Of a stretch of DNA of 64,000 bases, positions 58,319 through 64,000 are shown piece after piece. Position numbers and translations under genes: made by a program. Location: contig SRSI01000048.1 in the NCBI GenBank assembly GCA_005656395.1, positions 310,001 through 374,000 of the forward strand, read 5' to 3'. Source of the DNA: Strongyloides papillosus. Lineage: Eukaryota > Nematoda > Chromadorea > Rhabditida > Strongyloididae. The notes beneath the pieces are model-generated. The model saw nothing but the letters and a program-made list of their open reading frames with translations. It was not told the origin of the DNA and searched no databases. How positions within the stretch are numbered: the first letter of the stretch is position 1; each line of letters starts with the position of its first letter.

Positions 58319-58458
58319 TGTAATATTCAAATATTAAGATATTAAATTTAAATATATTTTATTTTATATTCATATTTAGAATATTATTTAGTTTATAAAT
58401 ATCCCTGTTTTTCATAATAAAATTAGTCTAGTTTATATTACTATACTCATACATTTCA
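58319..58458 (+). repeat. Right (3') LTR
   Basis: 140 bp copy of the left LTR; followed by ACTTC, the second target-duplication copy. Confidence 0.93.
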
Positions 58459-60448
58459 ACTTCATAATCATTTACTCTCATCCATGAATCCTCTGAATTC
58501 AAAACTTTTACTCATTAAACCCTTATGAAAATCCCAAATCTGTCAAAAACATTTTTTGAAGATTCTAATTCATATATTCGTCTATGTGTCTCGTATGAAA
58601 CCTATGAATTCAATATAATTAATCAAGAAACCCCTAATTATCATATCACTGAAAAATAAATTTTAATATTTATAACCTTTCAAGTACTATGTTTAGACTT
58701 TACACATTCTTGGGCAAAGTTCTAATTTTAACAAAAGATTGCTACACATTCTTGAGGAAAATTATTAACTCAGTAAAATGGAAGTAAAAAATTCTACATT
58801 TTAATTTGATCAGTATTTTTAAAATAAACAAAAAATGACCAAAAACACACGCGCATAAAGGTAGTCAAACCTGTCACGACGTATTCATACTCTTGCAAAA
58901 AAAAGCAGCACATTCAATACCACTTCTCCTGACCCTAAAAGAATTCATGTCTAAAACCTATTTTTTAAAATTATGAATTCTAGGTAATTACTCTCATTAC
59001 AAGCTGATAAAGTCATTTTTACAGTTAATAAAATGATTTAACCTTCATTAAATAAGCATTTATCTATTTAATATTTAATTTTTATACCATTTTCTCCTCT
59101 TTTACCTGTAAAATAATCTGTTCGTTCTTAAGATGCGATTTGAATATTATGGAAATATCTTTATGGTTTTTAATTTCAGAGTGGGATCCTGTATTTCATA
59201 GATTAGTATAAAGAAAAGTACCTTAAAAGAATGGATTTAATGAGATTTTGAAAACTGTAAGTTCATAAAAAATGGATACCCCAACTTTCGCAATGAATTC
59301 TGTCCGTTCCTCTGTTATCGTATTATTAGTGATCTTTTTATCATATTAGTATGTTGTTTGTGTCAAAATTCAATATATGGGACTTGTTTTTGATACAATC
59401 TTAGAGAATACATTTCTAGCACAAATTTCATTCTTAATTGTTACATCAACATGATCAGTACCATTTATTCGTGAATTAACTATTAGTTTCATACGTTTTG
59501 TAGTCGTATACAGTGAACTTTCGATTATCTGAACGAAGAAATTTTCATAAAAATTTACAAATTAAAAATTCTATACATAAAAAATATTCAACTAATTTTT
59601 CTAAGGCAAAGAGATGTTTTCTTTTGTACGTGTAAAAAATGTATAGTACTTGTTTAAAAAAAATCTATAAAATGTCGATTTTTTTTGAATTAATAAGACA
59701 GCTAATGTATTAAGGAATTTGAGAAAACTTAGCTCAAAAATAGACAATCTAATTTAACTCAAAAAAAGTAGGGGATTTCTTTAAGAATAAATAATTTTTT
59801 GTTTCGTATATTTACTAAAAAAATTGATATTTAATATCTATATCGACATGCAATGAGTTATTTTCTATGTAAAAATTATATTTTTTTATTCATGTTCGAT
59901 TATCCAAAATTTTAGTTATTTGAACTACCCTTGGTCCCGAGGGTTTCGGATAATCGAGAGTCTCTTGTACTAGCCTTTTAAGTTTTCATATAAACTATAA
60001 ATATTATAAAAGTGTATAAATGTAAATTAATCAGAAATTTGAAAATATTACAAACATGTTTGTATACTATATAAGTGACTTATTCATCATTAAAATAATT
60101 GTTTTATGCAATATTAAATTCTATTATTTTATGGATAATCTATTGAAATCATTTTATTTAACTTATTTTACCAAGAATATTCAGTTGATTCTCATTTTTG
60201 TCCATTTCTATACCTAGCAATATCTCATTTTTATACCTTAGAGTTAAAAATATACAAAACATTTAGTATTTTCGCTCATTTTTATCTATAAATTATTCAA
60301 AAAAATTTAAAATTTTATTGACATATTTTATTTATGCTATTGTGAAATTCTTTAAATAATTACATTTTTTACAGAATTTATAACCAAACTGGCTATATAT
60401 TACTATTTAATCAAGTAATAGATATTCAATTTTATATAGAACTTAAAT
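58459..60448. other. Gene-free region with one MITE
   Basis: 2 kb without a supported coding frame. It holds the pogo-like element described separately and the promoter of the acid phosphatase. The part at 58459-59100 is slightly GC-richer than average but has no structure I can name. Confidence 0.5.
59511..59967. mobile_element. pogo-like MITE
   Basis: Flanked by TA (59509-59510 and 59968-59969). Left end CAGTGAACTTTCGATTATC; right end, read in complement, CAAGAGACTCTCGATTATC; 5 differences in 19. A second, internal inverted TTCGATTATCCAAAA-type motif lies near 59895. CAGT...TCGATTATCCG ends are common in pogo/jerky-type elements. 457 bp, no transposase. Confidence 0.72.
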
Positions 60449-61676
60449 ATGAAACTCTTTATATTTTTATTTTTCACATTCTGTATACAATACGCTTTTT
60501 CGAAAGAACTTTTACTTGCTCAAACAATTTTTCGACATGGATCTAGAACACCAATATATTCATACCCAAACGATGTTTACTATTCATCAATCTGGCCAGT
60601 TCCATTAGGACAATTACTACCATTAGGAATGGAACAAAGTTTTAAACAAGGTCTTAAATTGAACCACCGTTACATTCATCAATATTCATTAGTAAGTAGT
60701 TCTTACAATGTCAATGAAATAACTGTAAGAAGTTCAGATGTCGATAGAACTTTGACGTCAGCATACTATAATTTATTTGGTTTTTACATAAATAATACCG
60801 TTAAAAATAATTTTTTGTCTACGTTTGGATTTAAAAGTTTAAATACAGTTCCAGTCCATACTGTTCCATTTAATGAAGATTATGTATGTTAGATTAATAT
60901 AGTAAAATTATTATTTTTAGTTACTTAATGTAAATGTATACTGTAAAAAAAGAGAAAATGAATTGAAGAAACAGTTAGAACGAAAAGAATATCATCAATA
61001 TTTATCATCTAAACAACATATAATAAATAAAATTGAAAAATTCTCCGGATTTAAAGAAATGAATGAAAAAAGAATTAATGAATTTTTTGATGTTATTCAT
61101 GTTCAAAATTACAATAATTTTTCATTACCAACATGGATTACAAAAGGATTATACGAAGATATTAGAAATTTGACTGAAACAATATTGGATTATGTTTCGG
61201 GTGGTGGTGTAATTGGTATTGAGGAAAATGTAGAACTTATAAAATATTCTGGAGGAAGTTTATTAAATATTATAATTAAAAATATGTTAGAAGCTATTGA
61301 TGATTATGAAAATAATATTACTGAAAGAAAAAAATACTATGTTTTTTCAGCACATGATTCTACTTTATCAGCACTGTTGAGAACACTTGGAGCAAAACAA
61401 AAATTATTAGGTTCAAGGCAACCCGATTATTCTGCTGTTTTATCATTAGAATTGTGGACTGATGATAATGATAAATATTTTATAAGTTTACAGTATTCAG
61501 ATAATGAAGATAAACCATTTAGAGATATTACAGAATTAATCAGTGATTGTGTTGGAATTAATAATATGTGTACTTTGGACAGATTTATAGAAAGATCAAA
61601 AAAATATAGATTAAAGATTGATGAAAAAAAAGGTGAAAGTGCATTAAGTAGTTTTAAACAATTTTGTCAATTATAA
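60449..61676 (+). CDS. Secreted histidine acid phosphatase
   Basis: Exons 60449-60883 and 60921-61676 (37-bp intron, phase 0) give 396 aa. Signal peptide MKLFIFLFFTFCIQYAFS. The phosphohistidine motif is QTIFRHGSRTP (active-site RHGxRxP), and RSSDVDRTLTSA matches the next conserved block. The acid/base HD pair is in VFSAHDSTLSALLRTLG. The splice restores the central helical region (LLNVNVYCKKREN). Several Asn-glycosylation sites; no TM helix near the C-terminus, so secreted or lysosomal rather than membrane-bound. Nematodes carry many such genes (pho/acp), often gut-expressed. Substrate not predictable. Confidence 0.92.
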
Positions 61677-62013
61677 AAATTTATGCATTTAATATGTAAT
61701 TTAATATGTAACTTGTTTTAATGCATTCGTCTTAATAAACAATTTTTCGCTTGTGTGTTAGCTTTTGTTGGTAATACCACTTAATAGAATTTTATTACTA
61801 ATATTATAAAATATGATAAATAAGAAAAGTTTTTTGGAAGTTTACAATTGCTTTATTAAAAAAAAAGATTTATAATATTTTTAAGAATTTTTTTAATATT
61901 TAAACAAAAAACAATTCTTGCGGATAACTATCTATGATATCGGCGAATTGCTGCTTGTAAATAAAATACAAGTACTAATAATTAAAGTAAGAATAATTTT
62001 TTATCATTATAAC
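61677..62013. other. Intergenic between converging genes
   Basis: 337 bp, AT-rich; 3' ends of the phosphatase and astacin genes. Nothing else. Confidence 0.6.
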
Positions 62014-63235
62014 TTATGCAACATCACGATATTGTATTTTTATTGTGCTGTTTGAGGTTAATCCTACATATTTCATTACTACAACATTATTTTCAGATAT
62101 TATAACCTCTCCAGAGTTTTTTCCACAAAGCACAGCACCAGAAACAGATTTATCAGCAAGAAATTTAATTTCTAATCCTTGATCTGGATGACAAACAAAA
62201 CTGTCAAGTAAGTCTGTTTCTTCAATATTCAATCGTACTTTACGTCCTCTTGGTGCTGCTATTTGAAAGTAACAAGTTTTAATTCCACTGACAACTAAAC
62301 GTTTATCTATTTCGTTAGTTTTTAAAAATCTTGTTGAACCACATTGCTTATGTGAAGGTAATAATTTATTACATAGTCTTCCTGTATAAAATTCTGGGCA
62401 TTTACAAAATCTGCAATCGTTTGGGTGTGGGTATCCGCCCATTTTACATTTTAATTTCGAATCAGGACATTTATCACTACAATAATAAATATTAAGTTGT
62501 TTTGCATCGTTAAAGCCGAATCGTGTTTTTTGTCCTATAGTTTTTAAATAACTTTTATATTTGCCTTTTGGTACCATTGTTTCTTGGTTATTTTTTGTTG
62601 TTATATATCTATTGTAATGCATCACAGAACCGAAATCATATTTTAAGTTATATGATGATGCTTCCGTTAAATCGTAGCGAACAAAATTAAATTGACTACT
62701 GGGTTTTATGTTTTCATATTTTACATCAATATAAGAATCTCTGTCATGTCTACCCATTTCATGAATCACACCAAGAGCGTGAAGTGTTTCATGGAGAACA
62801 CCTATAACATCACTACAATCCCTTCCTACAACTACATTATGTAGATCATTATTTGAAACTTTTCCAAGAGAAGAGAAACAGCGATTCGTTCCATTAGCAT
62901 ATCTTAAGAATCCATTTGCAAAATCAAGTGTTTCATTAAACTTTAAGCATGTTTCTTTCTCAAGAATTGCCAATGCTTCCTGAATTAATGTTTTGTTTAC
63001 GTTAAAACGACAGAAATAAGGAATTGGAGAAGTCCATTTAAATTGCATATTATTGATAATTGACCTTTTAATTCTAGTTTCATAAGATTCTGAATTATCA
63101 TCCGCCTTTAAAGTACCTTCGTTCTTAAAGATATTGTTTGTAAATGAAAAAAATGACTGTTTTTATAGGACTTACATTAGAAATTACCTCATAAATGCAA
63201 AAAGAAAATAAAAATAATTTGATAAAGGGATTCAT
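62014..63235 (-). CDS. Astacin-family zinc metalloprotease with EGF and CUB domains
   Basis: Exons 63235-63188 and 63123-62014 (64-bp intron) give 385 aa. Exon 1 encodes the signal peptide MNPFIKLFLFSFC. Exon 2 adds a short pro-region ending in RIKRSIINN, a KR processing site, then the mature protease. Zinc site HETLHALGVIHEMGRHDRD matches HExxHxxGxxHExxRxDRD; the Met-turn is SVMHYNRY. After the catalytic domain come an EGF-like segment (CKMGGYPHPNDCRFCKC) and a partial-looking CUB domain. Astacins are expanded in Strongyloides and linked to tissue migration and skin penetration. Exon 1 is inferred from phase, signal-peptide content and the GTAAT donor; its TTTAAG acceptor is weak. Confidence 0.9.
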
Positions 63236-63761
63236 AGTATTGTATGATGCTATAAAATTAATTTGCTTATATATATGGTGTGGAATTTACTCTAATCACT
63301 TGGGAAAATAAATTTAATTGTTCTTCAAATAAATTGAATCAATATATCTTTTTATACTTTTATTCCTCATATAAATTGAGTCAAAATATATTTTAATACT
63401 TTTAAAGAAGATTTTGGTTACTTTTAAAAAAAAATTTAATTCAAACATGTTTCTGTTGTAATAGCAAATAATAAAATTCTATGATAAAAGTAATATTAAT
63501 GTACACGTGTTGACATTACAAAAACAAAGTTCATTTTAAGTATTTCAAACATTTTTATTGCTTTTTTTATAGAAAATGAAGTTATATTTCATGTGATTTT
63601 AAGTGATTTAACTTCTAATATGTATCATTGATTTTTGTCAATTTATGTGTTTCGAAGATTTGTTTTTTTTTTGTAAAAAGCACGTAAATACTCTATTAAA
63701 AATCTAAAAAAAAATCATTAGAGAATTTTTAATGATTTTAACAACACGGAAAGTCTAAAAA
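63236..63761. other. Intergenic
   Basis: 526 bp, AT-rich; astacin promoter region. No repeat or frame noticed. Confidence 0.55.
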
Positions 63762-63899
63762 TTATATTTTAGAAAGTAATTCTTGTTTAGGTAATAGCGT
63801 TAAATGAACTTCATCTGAACCATCGGGAATAAACAATAATCCACAAGCAAAAAAAATAGGAAAACATTTCTTAGTAAAATTCAGCAAATTTTTCCCATC
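63762..63899 (-). CDS. C-terminal fragment of an acyl-CoA dehydrogenase-like protein
   Basis: A 45-codon open frame ends at a stop at 63762 and contains CGLLFIPDGSDEVHLTLLPK with QELLSKI at the end. The DGxDEVH-x-EL arrangement is the hallmark C-terminus of acyl-CoA dehydrogenases, best in the ACAD10/11 group. Upstream the frame closes at a stop (63900-63902), so it is either the last exon of a gene beginning beyond base 64000 (possible acceptor TTACTAAG near 63868) or a relic. Only one motif supports it. Confidence 0.4.
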   Translation of the reverse strand, partial: DGKNLLNFTKKCFPIFFACGLLFIPDGSDEVHLTLLPKQELLSKI

Positions 63900-64000
63900 T
63901 TATAAAATTTGAAATTTTTTGATTTTTAACTAATGCTATCACAATTATTTCGCACATAAAAATTAAAGCAATAATTGAAAAATAATTAAAATAAGTTTCT

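Larger units (their letters stand above)
56406..58458 (+). mobile_element. Non-autonomous LTR retrotransposon (Ty3/gypsy type, polymerase deleted)
   Basis: Two direct 140-bp LTRs (56406-56545 and 58319-58458), apparently identical by eye, begin TG and end CA. The 5 bp before the left and after the right LTR are both ACTTC, a perfect target duplication. A TGGCGTTTGGAG candidate primer-binding site starts one base after the left LTR, and a purine-rich GGCAGGGAAG precedes the right LTR. One ORF fills the interior. The total of 2,053 bp is too short for an autonomous element. LTR identity implies a recent insertion, so proteins from an autonomous relative elsewhere were presumably supplied. Confidence 0.93.

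Noticed and set aside
1..64000. CRISPR array, bacterial operon or phage features
   Set aside because: Introns, eukaryotic gene families and LTR/MITE elements show this is nuclear eukaryotic DNA; no regularly spaced short repeats were seen.

Overview
This is nuclear DNA from a very AT-rich, compact eukaryote, almost certainly a parasitic nematode of the Strongyloides/Parastrongyloides group. The basis is extreme AT bias, short GT..AG introns (about 35-80 bp), few introns per gene, splice-acceptor-like tracts (TTTTAG/TTTCAG) just before several start codons as expected for spliced-leader trans-splicing, and nematode-type families (Sre-like chemoreceptor, astacin with EGF+CUB, UGT, GT49, IgGFc-binding-like protein, lev-11-type tropomyosin). 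Species assignment is inference; no database search was possible. Exon joins were worked out by hand from splice signals and frame.

Layout. 1-7 kb (+): 3' part of an ERp44 thioredoxin protein, TFIIH p62, mitochondrial seryl-tRNA synthetase (129 bp after p62, possibly co-transcribed), and an Sre-like 7TM receptor. 7-12 kb (-): a five-exon globin with a very long disordered N-terminus. 12-16 kb: no gene seen. 16-22 kb: a DHHC palmitoyltransferase (-), UBR7 (+), cohesin loader MAU2 (-) and an unknown basic protein (+). 23-33 kb: LRAT-domain protein, a signal-peptide/single-TM protein, a GT49 glycosyltransferase, a Shisa-like Cys-rich membrane protein (-), a Sel1-repeat protein (-), and an MGNC-start acidic repeat protein. 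34.4-43.6 kb (+): one large tropomyosin gene with two promoters, a 2-way, a 3-way and another 2-way internal exon choice, and three alternative last exons. 44-49 kb: DRP-1-type dynamin (+), a BRCT-domain relic, and a UDP-glucuronosyltransferase (-).

50-60 kb is a mobile-element-rich accessory stretch. It holds a glutamine synthetase pseudogene split by a cecropia-mariner-like MITE of about 0.9 kb with TA duplication, a second foldback element, a solo-LTR-like block, an intact IgGFc-binding-like secreted/GPI protein, and a 2,053-bp LTR retrotransposon. That retrotransposon has 140-bp LTRs that look identical, a 5-bp target duplication and one uninterrupted ORF joining Gag + zinc knuckles + protease directly to an integrase tail, with no polymerase. 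A pogo-like MITE follows. 60-64 kb: a secreted histidine acid phosphatase (+), an astacin (-), and the end of an acyl-CoA dehydrogenase-like reading frame (-).

Most protein genes are unrelated housekeeping or secreted/membrane genes; apart from the p62-SARS2 pair and perhaps the LRAT-TM pair there is no functional cluster. The most unusual items are the polymerase-less LTR element, the multi-copy architecture of the mariner MITE, the divergent tropomyosin cassette exon, and the globin with a very long N-terminal extension.
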